A stretch of DNA of 64,000 nt from Labia minor. Lineage: Eukaryota; Arthropoda; Insecta; Dermaptera; Spongiphoridae. How positions within the stretch are numbered: the stretch's first letter is position 1; each line of letters opens with the position of its first letter. The DNA lies in contig OY720347.1 in NCBI GenBank assembly GCA_963082975.1, positions 15,482,225 to 15,546,224 of the forward strand, written 5' to 3'. This document shows positions 32,492 through 44,199 of the stretch, piece by piece. The notes under the pieces are model-generated. The model searched no databases and was not told the origin of the DNA. It saw only the letters and a program-made list of their open reading frames with translations. The position numbers and the translations under genes were made by a program.

Positions 32492-32823
32492 TCAGCTTTA
32501 GGACGGGCCGCAAGCGGCCCCGATATTTAATCAATGCAGTATTGTGTGTGATAATAAATATAATAGATATAAATATTTTTAATTTTATTTTAAGAATAGA
32601 AATATATATCTCACATGCGGTGGCTGTGACGTTACATATATACATTTAAATTTAGAAAAAAACTAATAAAGATGTATTTTCCAGAGATATGATCAATAAA
32701 ACTCAATTTTTCTTTATAAATACTATCTCTGGTGTGAATTTCAAAAAAATCGTTAGAGCGGTTTTTGAGAACCCATTTACAAACAAACAAACAAACAATT
32801 TTTACTCGTATAAGAAGATAAGA
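32492..32823 (-). mobile_element. Short non-autonomous Helitron with both ends
   Basis: On the minus strand it begins TCTTATCTTCTTATACGAG (5' end at 32823) and ends with a perfect hairpin (gggccgc-tt-gcggccc, 32519-32504), 9 nt, then CTGA (32495-32492) and a flanking T. The first 270 nt share blocks (ctcgtataagaagataag, atcgttagagcggtttttga, ggtggctgtgacg) with the 5' half of the Helitron at 58393-59576. The 5' flanking base is G instead of the usual A, perhaps by mutation. There is no coding sequence. Confidence 0.7.
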
Positions 32824-32829
32824 CTAATA

Positions 32830-33460
32830 GTAGTTAATAATTGAGTTATTAAACTGAAAACAAAAACAGAGAAAATGAAATTTAATCATTTCAATTAATG
32901 TTTTAAAAAATTTTTTAAATTCATAAAACACGAAAAAAAAATAATTATTTATTTTTTATTTTACAAAAATAAAATTTATAAATTTTCACTAAAAATATTC
33001 AAATAAAATAAGAATAATTTTAAAATAAATAATTATAATTTCAGATAAATATGATCAAAATATTTTTTTAAATTAATTAAAATGAGAATTTATATAATAA
33101 ATAATATTTAAGAAATTAAAATAAAAATTTAAATATTATAATAACTTTTTGTGTGGGGATTGCTAGAATTATTAATTTTATATTCATTGTCGAAAATAAA
33201 TCTTTCTTCTTTGAGCTACGAGAGGCTCTGTATGACAATATGAAGTATTATATAAATATGTATCAATTAATTTCTGTGCTGTTATTGAATAGATATTGAT
33301 ATATTATATAGCCTATGTTGAAATAGAGATATAAAAGAATATTGTGATGTAATTTCATATTTCAGCCAATTTTAATTCTAAAATGCCATAATTTTCCAAA
33401 TAGACAGACAGACAGGCATGAAAAATTCTAAAGTCACTTTTGGATTCTAGAAATCATCAA
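32830..33460. repeat. Interspersed repeat E, copy 2
   Basis: It shares ordered blocks with 1690-2040: ttgagttattaaactg, cagagaaaatgaaattta, gaatattgtgatgtaattt, atgccataattttcc, and a gacagacagacaggcatgaa tract followed by aaattctaaagtcact. It begins directly after the Helitron 5' end at 32823. A segment at about 32930-33180 is extra relative to copy 1 and AT-rich. Termini were not defined. Confidence 0.5.
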
Positions 33461-34626
33461 ACGTGATATGAAAAAAATTTTCTATTCTTTCTAAAATTAA
33501 TCATATAGTTTCAAGATAGAGAACTTGAAATATGGAAAATATTTCTTTCAAGAGCATTTTTATAATTTTTCTTTTATAAAAATGTTTTTTTTTTATATAT
33601 TCATTTAAAATTGTGAAAATATTTTAATTATATTCAATTTATAAAGATTAATAAAAAATTGATTAATGATTGATACTATTCTATTTTGTACTATCATTTT
33701 GTGAAATAATTTTATTTGCACGTAGTTGTTTAATTATTCACACATTTATAATATTTTTATATATTTTTTTATCAATATTACATCAATCTGATACATGATG
33801 ATTATACAGTAAAAATTTTAAATTTTTGTTAAAACATTTGTTATTTTATAAAAAAAAAAAAAAATTAACTAAAACTAGAGAAAACATGAGATTCACTAAT
33901 TGAATATTCAACTTCTTGTAATATATACTTATTATATATATATATAAGAAAATAAGAATATATAGATTAAATGAAAAAAAATATAAATATGAATAATATA
34001 GAATTTTTATTCAGTAAGGATATTAAATAAAGTTCTTGCTAAGGTGAATAATATTAAAAGAAAAAGATGCTTTATAAAAAAAAAACATTGACGACATTTC
34101 TCTTCAATAAAGAATTAAATATGTATATATTTTCTTCTTTATTAATTTTTTTGATGTATAATTAAAATTTGTTATTAGTAAAAAAATTCTTTGTTTATTT
34201 TTTTATTTGTTATTTATTTTTTCTTTGGTTGAAAAAAATATCTAAAAAATATTATAATATCTTTTATGATAAATTTTAGACGATATGAATTTTCATTTAT
34301 TTATTTTTATTTTATTAATTATATTTTTTTGGATTTTTAATTTTAAAATACAGTCTAAATACTGCATTAAAATTCGATCCTTTTTTGAAAACTTATTTTC
34401 CAACAAATTAAAAACAAAATTGATTAAAAACTTATTTTTAGATTCATCCAACAAATTATTTAATACATACTAAAATATCGTAAAACATTTTCAATATTAG
34501 ATTTTTGTAAATTTTATATTCAAGTTTTATTTTGATTGTAAAGTTGTATATATTACATTTAATAATGAGAGAGTATTAATAAAAATTATAAATAAATTCA
34601 AACGTTCTACCAATATAATAAAATTA
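33461..34626. other. AT-rich stretch, nothing recognised
   Basis: Low-complexity A/T; the open frame at 34285-34473 is F/I/K/N-rich and an artefact of composition. Confidence 0.5.
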
Positions 34627-34640
34627 AATGTATTTATTAA

Positions 34641-34936
34641 AAAAAAACCTCTGTACATCATACGCAAGAACACCACCTATCAAGTTGTGGTTATATTAAT
34701 TAGGTGTCCTATGATCAGTAGAACGGATCCTATCTATCATCCACCTGTATCTTGATTTTCTTGATCGGATGCGCTACTTTTTTATCAATTTTTATCAATT
34801 TTGATCCAGGAGGGTGGGCTGACTCCTTCCCATAGATCCCAGCTAAAGAAATTTCCTTGCCAGGTACGGGACTTGATCCCGAGACTACGACGAGAATCTT
34901 GTTAACACCGTTAACCACCACCCTACGTGGTGCCTC
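34641..34936 (-). mobile_element. tRNA-derived SINE, copy 2
   Basis: The minus strand starts ggcaccacgtagggtggtgg, has a B-box-like gggatcaagtcccg (34880-34867), the shared body blocks gatcaagaaaatcaag and gttctactgatcatagga, and ends in gtacagaggttttttttt. Duplications aatgtatttattaa (34627-34640) and aatgtatttgttaa (34937-34950) match at 13 of 14 positions. The head differs more from copy 1 than the body does, so the two copies may come from different subfamilies. Confidence 0.85.
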
Positions 34937-34950
34937 AATGTATTTGTTAA

Positions 34951-35479
34951 TAATTTATAATTTTTTTTTATTTTTTAATTAGAAGTATAATGAAAATTGA
35001 TGTTCTCCTAATTATAGTCTCATTTAACAAAAGTTACTTTTATTTATATCTTGACATTAAAAATTTCAATGAATGTATTTCGTTATTATTCTGTTATTTA
35101 TTCTTGAAAAATTAGCAAAATGTCAATTTTGATGTTCTGTGTCAAATTATAGGTGTATTTAGATCTCACTAATTTTATTTCGAAAGTATTTGGAGCAATA
35201 ACCACCAATTCCTCCAACCAAATCACTCAATTTTATCTTCTCCCTCCCTTTTACCTATTTACAACATTATCTTTCTTCTTCAATATAAATAATTTAAAAG
35301 AATATGTGAATATGTTAAATATTAATACATATAAAACTTTTTTCAATAAATAATTCAAAAATAAAAAAATAAAAAAAACATGTTCATCAGTCAAATCGCT
35401 TATTTTAAAATCCAAAAGAGGACGATTATTAAAAACGTATAAATTTATATTAAAGTAGATAAATCATACTTTGTAGTTG
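34951..35479. other. AT-rich stretch, nothing recognised
   Basis: A/T-rich sequence with a short complex patch at 35190-35260 (accaccaattcctccaacca). No gene was recognised. Confidence 0.45.
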
Positions 35480-35790
35480 TCTAGATTGGATGAGTAATTG
35501 AACCAATCCCGCTGGTCGGGTTATGAATCGACCGGAGAGGCGTAGTGCCTTTGCCAATTTGCAAGGAGCTTGTAGCAAAAATCACTCGGCTCGGTTACTG
35601 AAGTCAATATTGACTCTGCGATGTGTAAAGGACAGGTGGGCCTGGCTGGCTGGCTAGTTAGCCACCCCGTCTCAGATCAAGGGGCTTACATACAACATCG
35701 CTCACTGCTTCCAATAGAAACCAGAAAAATGAACTTGCGAAAAGCTGTTTCCATCGACGGTATCATCAATATCCGGAATAGATTCTCAAT
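35480..35790. promoter_or_regulatory. GC-richer unique island, function unknown
   Basis: About 300 bp of complex, CpG-containing sequence includes the inverted words gctggtcggg and cgaccgg, and tggctggctggctagttagcc. It lies about 1.3 kb from the candidate first exon at 37068. Open frames on both strands are short and domain-free. It may be an exon, promoter-proximal element or enhancer; sequence alone does not decide. Confidence 0.3.
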
Positions 35791-35799
35791 CATTTTTAT

Positions 35800-37019
35800 T
35801 TATAAAGTGTGAACGGATAAATTATTTCATAAAAAAAAATAATTGCCTGTTAGGAAGACAAGAGATAGCTTTATTTTTATCTAAGAAAAAACGAAAAAGA
35901 AATTGTTTTTTTTTTTTAAACAAAAGGAAAGAATCAAGTAGCATAAAGATGAAAAATATTTTCTCTTAGAAAATATAGTTTTATGATAAAAGAAAAAAAT
36001 CTAGAGATAAAAAAAAAATATTCACTCTTAACCTATATTCGTATAACTAACTACTTACTCACTCTCATATTTTTACAAATTTCACACACACATACAAATT
36101 ATTATTTATTTATTAATATTAATTCAAATTTTTTTACGTTTTTCCCCTCTCTTCTATTTTTATTATTCAATAATAATTGAAATGCGGTCAACCGATTTGA
36201 TTTTAATGGTTTTGAGACAAAAAAAAAATAGAACATCTCTCTCTCGTTCTCATTTAAATATTAACAGAAAAACAAATTTAAATATGAAAATAAACAAAAA
36301 CATGGAATGACAGTTCATCACAACGTTACATATAGGGGCTGAAAAATAGATTTTATATCATTTGAAAATATTCTCTTTTTTAAAATTCAATAAAATATTA
36401 AAATAATATTCAACAAATAAAATATATAAATTAATAGAGATAAATATACATCAAAATAAATTCAAATATTTTTTTGATTTTGTTTATATTCTTCTCAATG
36501 TATTTTAAAAAAATCAAATGTATTTATACTTATTTTAAATTTTAAGAATAAGATACAATACATTGGAATGTTTTGACAAAAAGCTAGTCGTTTTTGATTT
36601 GTTGCAAATTAAGAAAAGAATAATAAATGGAATTAAATTAAAAAAAAATATTTGACAGAGTAAAATAAAATATAAGGAAATAGGGAGAAAAAGTAAAAAA
36701 AAGTAAAAAAAAAAAAATAATAATTAAAAAGAAGATTAAAAAGTCTATTTGGATAATACTTTAAAAATCTAACTAAAGAAAATGTAAATATGTATATTCA
36801 TATACTTATATATTTAAAAAAAAAAATTAATTTTATAAGGTAAATAAATAAACAATTATTATTAAATTGTTTTTTTGAAATATGAAAATTTATTTTTAAT
36901 ATATTTTTTTATTTTTTTAATATATAAAACAAATATTTAAATCTTAATATTTATATTTATTAATATAAGTATTTCTAAAGGTACACATATTATATTTGAG
37001 TTATTATTTTGTTAATTTA
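35800..37019. other. AT-rich stretch, nothing recognised
   Basis: Low-complexity A/T with (CA)n-like and poly-A patches. If the exon at 37068 is real this is the beginning of its first intron. Confidence 0.45.
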
Positions 37020-37067
37020 TGGATATAGGAGGAGGATCAAGGATTGCCAGGTGACTTAATCATTTAC

Positions 37068-37158
37068 CTTGGCTGCGAGCGTGTCTTCTTGGACTGGTCG
37101 CTGCTGGACACCCCAAATTGGCAATGACCAAAGCGGCCAAGGCGAGTTGCCACCACAT
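37068..37158 (-). CDS. Candidate first coding exon of a secreted or membrane host protein (signal peptide)
   Basis: Read on the minus strand from ATG at 37158-37156, the exon encodes 30 residues beginning MWWQLALAALVIANLGCPAA and ending TSPRRHARSQ, plus one base of the next codon. The first 21 residues form a classic signal peptide: hydrophobic core LALAALVIANL and small residues (PAA-T) at a plausible cleavage site, followed by a basic stretch. The exon would end at 37068 in ccaag|gtaaat, a good splice donor giving a phase-1 intron, common after signal-peptide exons; read-through hits a stop two codons later. The ATG has A at -3. It sits in the most GC-rich island of the window, as expected for a first exon and promoter. 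No domain follows within the exon, so the protein family cannot be named, and no downstream exon was recognised at lower coordinates. Confidence 0.5.
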
Positions 37159-37500
37159 GATTTCAGTGAAAATCTTCCGGCAATTCAACGTTTATGAAGC
37201 ATTGGTCACTCCCGATCACTGCTCGTGCATTTCGCCGGTCCGATTCTGACACGTGACTGATCGCGGGGGTGGCGCGCCAAGCTCTGGTGCTTGGCGCGGC
37301 GGCCAACCAAAAACTGCTACGCTGTCGGCTGCAAGCAGCCGCTTAGAAGCGCCGGCCAAATCAGCCTCTACGCAGGCGCCAGCCCCTCAGCCTCCATTTG
37401 TCAAAATCCCAGTGCGGGCAAAAATTCTATTTCAACCCTTCCCCCCTCCCTCCCTCCCTCTTTCCCACCACCAAGGCATTCTCATCCTTTTGATTTCACT
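37159..37500 (-). promoter_or_regulatory. GC-rich island upstream of the candidate exon, probable promoter / 5' UTR
   Basis: This is the most CpG-dense part of the window (for example gcgcggcggcc and cgccggcc at 37293-37356). Upstream of the ATG on the minus strand are an E-box cacgtg (37250-37255) and an initiator-like tcagtc (37260-37255) about 100 nt before the start codon. A purine-rich minus-strand tract (pyrimidines on plus, 37436-37472) lies further upstream. No TATA box is obvious. Overlapping plus-strand frames (108 and 71 codons) look incidental. Confidence 0.4.
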
Positions 37501-37765
37501 ACATGACAAGAGACCACAAATAGACCTATTTTTGTTAATAAGGGTTCAATATACCTCATACATACCCTTTACTTCATAGTGAACACTCAAAAATAAAAAA
37601 GAATAAAATTAGTCCTTAAATCATTTTATCATAAATAAGGGAATAATAACGTTGAGATCAAATCATTCTGTCAATCAAATTATTTCCATTAATTTACTAT
37701 ATAGTGATTAAAATATAAATAGAAATGAAAATTTAATAGAAGGATTTAATTTATGAAAAAATATG
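37501..37765. other. AT-rich stretch, nothing recognised
   Basis: A/T-rich sequence between the GC-rich island and the family B element. Confidence 0.5.
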
Positions 37766-38367
37766 CTGGAGTGTCTTCACTCGACTATCTCGCAATTTGA
37801 ATTGGAATAAATAACATAATATATTATATTTAAATTAAATTTAATAAATTATAAATTATAAATTAAAATTAATAAATAATATTTATTAAACCAGCACATA
37901 TTTGGCTCGTTGTTGATGGCACTAGGTCACGTGTTAGCGCGTGAGATTTGCAGTGTTAAAAAATTAATTCTGGAACTTTCAGCGATTCAATCAAGCTAAA
38001 ATTCTATATATAGCAGTTTTATACAATTTTAAAAAACTATCAAACATATATCTTTATTTTTACGGTCACTTTAGAGGAAAAAAAATGAAAACGTAGTTGA
38101 TAATGACCCTCTTCCGAAAGAGCTACATTTCTCAAACTACGAATTTTGAATAATGCTTGTATTCCAAATTTCATGATTCTAGCTCAAACCGTTTTTGCGT
38201 AATCTTACACACTACATACACATATACACACATACACACACACACATACATTTTTCTCAATCTTAGTGAAAATGATTTGACCTTGATGACTCAAGGACCT
38301 TCAAAACGTATAAAAACATCGAAATCTCGGCATCAAAAATTTTCGCAATACTATCTCTGGCGAAATG
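37766..38367 (-). mobile_element. HINE family B copy 2
   Basis: It aligns with the copy at 3779 from ctggagtgtcttcactcgac (37766) through ggcactaggtcacgtg, ggtcactttagagg and a (CA)n tract at 38215-38245 to aatactatctctggcgaaat (ending 38367). The right subterminal repeat is mutated (gcgaaatgg against gcgagatag). It is non-coding. Confidence 0.75.
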
Positions 38368-40119
38368 GAAAAAAATTAAAAATTGAAAATAAATCTATTT
38401 AAATATTAGGATATTAGTATTTTCGAAATCACGAATAAATAAACAATAATACAAATGAATAATTAAATTATATTAAAAATTTAATTTAAATGAAATTAGT
38501 TTACGGGAATAACAATTTTCTCTTGTCTCTTTAATTAAAGAAATTGAAATAACTTTTATGATTGAATGAAATTATTATTTTTTTTTTTAAATTTATAAAA
38601 ATATTAAATAAGTGTACAACAGAATAATTAAACAATTTATAAATTTCGTACAAAACAATCCATATTTTCATTTAAATTATAAAGTCATTTCATTTTATTC
38701 ATTTTTGAATTTATGAATAAAAGTTGAATACCACTTAAAAAATAGAGATTTAATATTATTTATTATTATTCAAAATGATGGACAACCGTTAAAAAAAATA
38801 CAGTAAATATTTGTAAAGAAGAATCTGTATCTATCTAACTATCTAAGATGAAAGAATAAATTCCAAGAAATACTTGATAAGACTTTTGTAAGACCTTGCT
38901 CGACCCTTGAGCTTTCTCATTTCTTCTTTGAAATTGCGCTCTTCAACCTCATTCCCTTTTAATTTTTAATTTCTTTAATAAACTTCTTTATACTTTATAA
39001 AAGAAATTTTATATATGTATATTTGAAATTTTAAAAATAGGATTTTTCATATTCATGGATAACATAAAAATAATAATAATTATTAAAATTTAAATATTGA
39101 TATAAAAGACAAATATTTTATATTTAAAATTTAGAACATTTCAATTTAAAATTAATAATTTTATATTAAAAAAAAATTTATGATTATGATATTTTTTTGT
39201 TAATTTCAATTGTATATTATAAAATTATAAAATTGGTAAATAATTAAATAAATTGATTAAATAATTTTTTGTTTTTGAAATTACAATGAAATTAAAATGA
39301 TATTAATTAAATATTTAATATCGTATTCAACTCTTAATGCTATTTTTTTAAAAAATAGTGTAAATTTTTCTTTGTAATATTAATTAAGTGTATCAAGTTG
39401 AGAGGTGGATAAAAAGATGTCTCGAGCTGGAATTTGCCGACCGCTGATATAAAATATTATCACCCCTGAAAGTTATGCAACTAACTATACTGATCTGTAT
39501 ATATTGCATATATACGTATAATATCATTTCTAATCGAAAATTTTAGTAATAATATAATTATTATAATTTTTAACTTTATACTTTTCAACTTTATATATAT
39601 ATATATATATATATATGAACAACTCAAAACTTTGATTATTCGAAACTTGAATATTGGGGAAACAGAAATTAAAGTCTTAAATTTCTTAGAATCTAAAAAA
39701 TCAGATTACATAAAAAATAGACAAATGAAAGATTTACTTCATAAAAATAATAATGAAAGATAATTCAGTTTTAAAATTATTATAATAAAGGAAATAGATA
39801 AAGTTTTTAACCTCTCTTCAACATTATTATAAAATAAACATGTAATAAATTTTCTCATTTTTTTTTCTTTTCTTTCAATTAATAATTAAATAAATATTCA
39901 CAATAGAATTATATTACATTTGTAAATTGTAAATAATTTTGTTATTTTTTTTTATTATGTACGAATTTTAATTAAATTTATTTTAATTAATATTAAATTG
40001 CTATTATATTTCTTTTATCAAATACGTTCATTTAGAATTTATTTATTCTTAGGATTTTCTCTTTTTTTTTATTCAATTTCATTTTCTTTTTACAATTAAA
40101 CTGTAAAATAATATGAGTC
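38368..40119. other. Long AT-rich stretch, nothing recognised
   Basis: About 1.7 kb of A/T-rich sequence with a complex patch at 38880-38950 and a (TA)n run at 39593-39615. No genes were supported. Confidence 0.45.
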
Positions 40120-40300
40120 ATATTTGAATCATACGAGTGGTTGTTAAGTAGCCACCTGAAAGTTGACCACCCACGATCCTGCATGTTCGTGCAAATGACA
40201 TCTAAAATCCACTTCTCTTGAGTGCAACTCGAGATGATTTCTCTCAGCGAGAGACAATATAAGACTTATTCATGTAGAGGGTTGCAAATTAAGCATTCAA
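40120..40300. other. Complex patch sharing a block with 29780
   Basis: The unique sequence includes aagttgaccacccacgatcc and taaaatccacttctcttgag, the latter matching 29784-29803 with one change, followed in both places by a short inverted repeat around gag/ctc words. It may be a degraded repeat or a conserved element. Confidence 0.3.
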
Positions 40301-41019
40301 AACTATTTTCAGACAATGGATTTATTCATAAAGATTTAATTAGTTAAATAATAAAATAATAATATAATGTTGGCAAATATATAAAATAAGGTTTTCTAAT
40401 AAATTAAGAGACTTACTTTTTTCTGTTCGTTTCATTTGTAAATTCTTAGAACGTTTAGAAACTTGAATGTTGTTTTCCTGTGAAATAAAAATCTTTAATT
40501 TACCTTTTTTTTCAAAAGTTTTTAACGATAATTGAAATGATATTGAATGCTTATTTTTTTTCTTGGTTAATTTCAAGAAATAAGTAATTATCACTCAAAA
40601 AATATATAGATATATTTTTGTTTGAATTATTAAAAGATATATAGATATTATCATTTTATATTTTAAAATTTTTATGATACATTATAATACATACATTATA
40701 ATACCAAAAATCATTTTTTTTATTATATACCTAAAAGTATAGAAAATAAACATTATTTATTTAGTATGTGGTATAGAATTAATTAATCTTAATTAAAAAT
40801 TTCTTCTTTTATTATTTTCTTGTCAATTTAATAATTCAACCTTTTTATTATTTTTGAAATAGATAAAATATTTTAGAAATGAAAAAATTTACTTGATTAT
40901 GTATAAACAAAATGATTTTTCTTTATTGAAAATGAAAAAAAAGTTTATTCATAATTTCCCCTTCAACTTTCTCAAGATTCTGCAATATATAGTATAATAT
41001 ATATATATATATTTCATTA
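40301..41019. other. AT-rich stretch, nothing recognised
   Basis: Low-complexity A/T; the 84-codon minus frame at 40340-40594 is K/N/I/L-rich without a domain. Confidence 0.45.
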
Positions 41020-41439
41020 TTGTAAACAGTGCTTGATGTCACCTGGTGTCGGGTTGTTCAATGCCTGTGAGCGACTATTTTATCTTTGTCTCCATCATAA
41101 TCTTAAAATAAGTTCATTGCCTATTTTATTTTTTGAAATAGATAAAAGTCATCAAAAAATAGAAGATTTAATTTTTGTTTTTATTAACCAAAATATTGTT
41201 TCTTAGATGAAATTTTCTGATAACATTTTTTCTACTTTTTTATGATATTAGAAAATGTATTTATTATCCAAAGAAAGATCCCTGAAGAGGAAAATTAAAT
41301 TTATATAAAATTTTAAACTACTTTTAAAAAAAATATTAGATATTTAATTAAACGATATTTATTAAAAAAATATAATAAAAATGCAACGAGGATGAAATAT
41401 AAAATGATATTAATTATGTGCAATAACATAATATTAATT

Positions 41440-41640
41440 AATTTTATAAAATCCCTGGTAACAGGTGATGATTTGTTTATCCAGCGTAAATTCACTTATG
41501 CAGGCCAAATATCAGCATACCCTCCGGCCAAGGTCAGAATACTGTTTAAGAGACTATTTTAAACTGTAAGCATCGAGGATTATACTAAATAGCTCTTAAG
41601 GGAATACCATACGCCTTACTATATTTCTCTAATGGTAATT
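41440..41640. promoter_or_regulatory. Complex patch with nuclear-receptor-like half site
   Basis: Unique sequence includes ccctccggccaaggtcagaa (41520-41539), containing CAAGGTCA, the monomeric half-site used by FTZ-F1/ERR-type nuclear receptors, and ccctggtaacaggtgatg (E-box caggtg). The role is inference from motifs only. Confidence 0.25.
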
Positions 41641-41840
41641 AAATTTTAATGGGATTTTATAAATTATATATATATAGGATATATTTTTATATTGTATGAA
41701 TTTAGGATACATATAGTTTATTAAAAAAGTATTTTATTTAATTTTATATGTGTTTAATTTCAATTATCACAATCAGAAGATATATATATATATTATTATA
41801 AAATATGTTAATTAAATAAATTACTTATTGCTCAATAATT

Positions 41841-42416
41841 TTAGAGATAGAGATAGTATTGCTATCACGAAAATTTTCAATGTCGAGATTTTGATGTTTT
41901 TATACGTTTTGAAGGTTCCTGAGTCATTTTCACTAAGGTTGAGAAAAATGTCTGTGTGTGTGTGTGTATGTATGTGTGTGAGTATGTAGACAAGTTTACA
42001 CAAAAACGGTTTGAGCTAGAATAATGAAATTTGGAATACGGGCATTATACAAAATTCGTAGTTTGATAAATATAGCTCAACCGGAAGAGGGTTTGATTTT
42101 TTTTCCTCTAAAGTGATCGTTAAAATAAAGATATGTATATGTTGATAAATTTTCCCATGATTAAAAATTGTATAAAACTGCTATATATAGAATTTCAGCT
42201 AGATTGAATCGATGAAAGTACTGGAATTAATTTTTTTTACACTGCAAATCACGCGCCAGCGTGTGACGTGATGCCATCAAAAAGAGCCAAACACACGCTC
42301 GTTTAATATATATTTATTAATTTTAATTTATAATTTAATTAATTAAATTTAATTTAAATATATATGTTATTTAATCCAATTCAAATTTGCGAGATAGTCG
42401 AGTGGAGACACTCCAG
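41841..42416 (+). mobile_element. HINE family B copy 3 (inverted)
   Basis: The reverse complement aligns with the copies at 3779 and 37766. The hairpin end gagtggagacactccag closes at 42416, the subterminal repeat gcgagatag is at 42390-42398, and a (GT)n tract lies at 41951-41980. The opposite end near 41841 has agagatagagatagtattgc, so its inverted repeat has decayed. It is non-coding. Confidence 0.75.
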
Positions 42417-43114
42417 GTTATTTATCTACATTTAAAAGAGAAAATGTTATTTTGAGTGACTGTAATTTTTATTAATAACAATTTCAATTTTAAAATAATT
42501 TCTTGATCGTTGCATTATTAATATGTCATTCAGTTTAAGTTAATATTTATTTGATGGAGAAAATTTAGTTTAGTTTTGATTGACAAAATGTCATCTTTGA
42601 TTTCCATTAAAAAATAAAAAAAATTGTTTCATCACGCTGTAAACATTATCTTGAAAAAAATTAATATACATATATTATATATTGAAATAAATATTTATTT
42701 AGGTCATACCAAAAAACATATTAATTCTATTAAATTATAATCATTTTTTTTTTTAATTTTTCAATTACACATCTCTTAAATATTCTGTATGACATGGTAA
42801 CGTTATATTATATATAAATATGTAAATATAATAATATAAATTTAGTATACATATAAAATAAAAAAAAATATGTTTTGATTGAATTATTTCGGTTTGTCTA
42901 TCACTTGAAAGTTTAATATTCAAAAATTTGAGATATTTTTATAATCTCTTGAAGAAAGATTTGTTTTGATTTTTATTTGAAATATTTTGTGGTTATTATA
43001 ATTAGAATAAAAATAAAAAAAAATGAAATGAAAATGAATTTGAAAAAAGTAAAAAAAAAAAACAAATTAGGTTTAAATGGTTGAGATGAAATTGAAATGA
43101 ATTTATATATATAT
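42417..43114. other. AT-rich stretch, nothing recognised
   Basis: Low-complexity A/T ending in a (TA)n run (43104-43118) into which the next RTE copy is inserted. Confidence 0.5.
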
Positions 43115-43125
43115 ATATTGTATCA

Positions 43126-43870
43126 AAAATTAATTGAAGGAGGAAAAGAGGTGGGACTGGAAATTAATCATGCTAAGACAAAGTATTTAGTAACAGAGAG
43201 GAATAGTACTAACACATAAAATCTTAACAAAACAAGATATAGAATTTGAAAATGTAGAAAAATTTAAATACTTAGGATCTGTAATCAAAAACGATAATAA
43301 TATTCGAGAAGAGTTTAAAGCGAGGTTACAATCTGGAAACGCCTGTTATCATGCAGTAAAGGGACTTATCGCGTTCAAATTATTATCAAAGGGGATCAAA
43401 ATTAAAATAAATAAAACAATTATTTTGCCGGTTGTATTATATGGGTGTGAGGCATGGTCTATGACCTTAGGTGACGAGAGTAGATTTAGAGTATTTGATA
43501 ATAGGATTCTGCGAAGCATTTATGGGCCAAAGAAAGATAAGGTCACCGGGGAATGGCGGAGACTGCATAACGAGGAATTGCCTCTATGCATCTCCAGATA
43601 TAGTTAGAATTATCAAATCGAGAAGGCTGCGATGGGCAGGGCACGTGGCTAGAATGGGAGGGGAAAGAATGGCGAAAAATATATTGGTGGGGAGACCGAG
43701 TGGGAAACGTCCAGTTGGAAGAACAAGGACACGGTGGGTGGATAATGTGAGAAAGGACATGAGAGAGGGGGGAGAGGATACGGATTGGAGGGTTGTGGCT
43801 CAGAATAGGAATACTTGCAGAGGTGTGGTTGCTGCGGACAAGAACTTTCGAGTTCCGTAGAGCCAAATAG
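43126..43870 (+). mobile_element. RTE-clade LINE, best-preserved 3' insertion
   Basis: Perfect 11-bp duplications atattgtatca flank it (43115-43125 and 43871-43881). It covers the C-terminal third of the reverse transcriptase: KLIEGGKEVGLEINHAKTKYLVTERNS, the FKYLGS block, the frame beginning ILPVVLYGCEAWSMTLGDES and continuing DVTGEW-like, then an unbroken frame to 43860 with PDIVRIIKSRRLRWAGHVARMGGERMAKNILVGRPSGKRPVGRTRTRWVDNVRKDM, and the end gagccaaatag. Only a few frame breaks are present, so it is younger than the other RTE fragments. The 5' truncation is normal for target-primed insertion. Confidence 0.92.
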
Positions 43871-43881
43871 ATATTGTATCA

Positions 43882-44199
43882 TTCTTCATAATTATTTTAT
43901 CTCTTACTTGGTGGTTTCGCTGTCTAACAATGAAAGTGGTCTGTGCAACTTGTATTATAATTAAAACTAATTTTATTTAATCGTTAATCTTTAAAATGAA
44001 TAATGAAAGTTATCAGTAATATATTAAACAAAGTTTTTTTTTTGATTTATATGAATATTCACTATAATTAAAGAAAAAATGTTCTTTTTAATAGGTAAAA
44101 GATAAGACTTACTGTAGTTACATATCCATTTTGACAAAATAAAAAAATTGGAATGCATAAATTGGATTATAAATAAATATATTTGCAATAATAATCCAA
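43882..44199. other. AT-rich stretch, nothing recognised
   Basis: A/T-rich sequence between the RTE insertion and the next complex island. Confidence 0.5.

Noticed and set aside
35480-35790. Possible coding exon on the minus strand downstream of the 37 kb exon
   Set aside because: All three frames have stops within the GC-rich core or give no domain, and no convincing acceptor-donor pair was found.
37253-37579. 108-codon plus frame in the GC-rich island
   Set aside because: It is antisense to the probable promoter of the minus-strand exon, of low complexity (PPPSLPLS) and without a domain.
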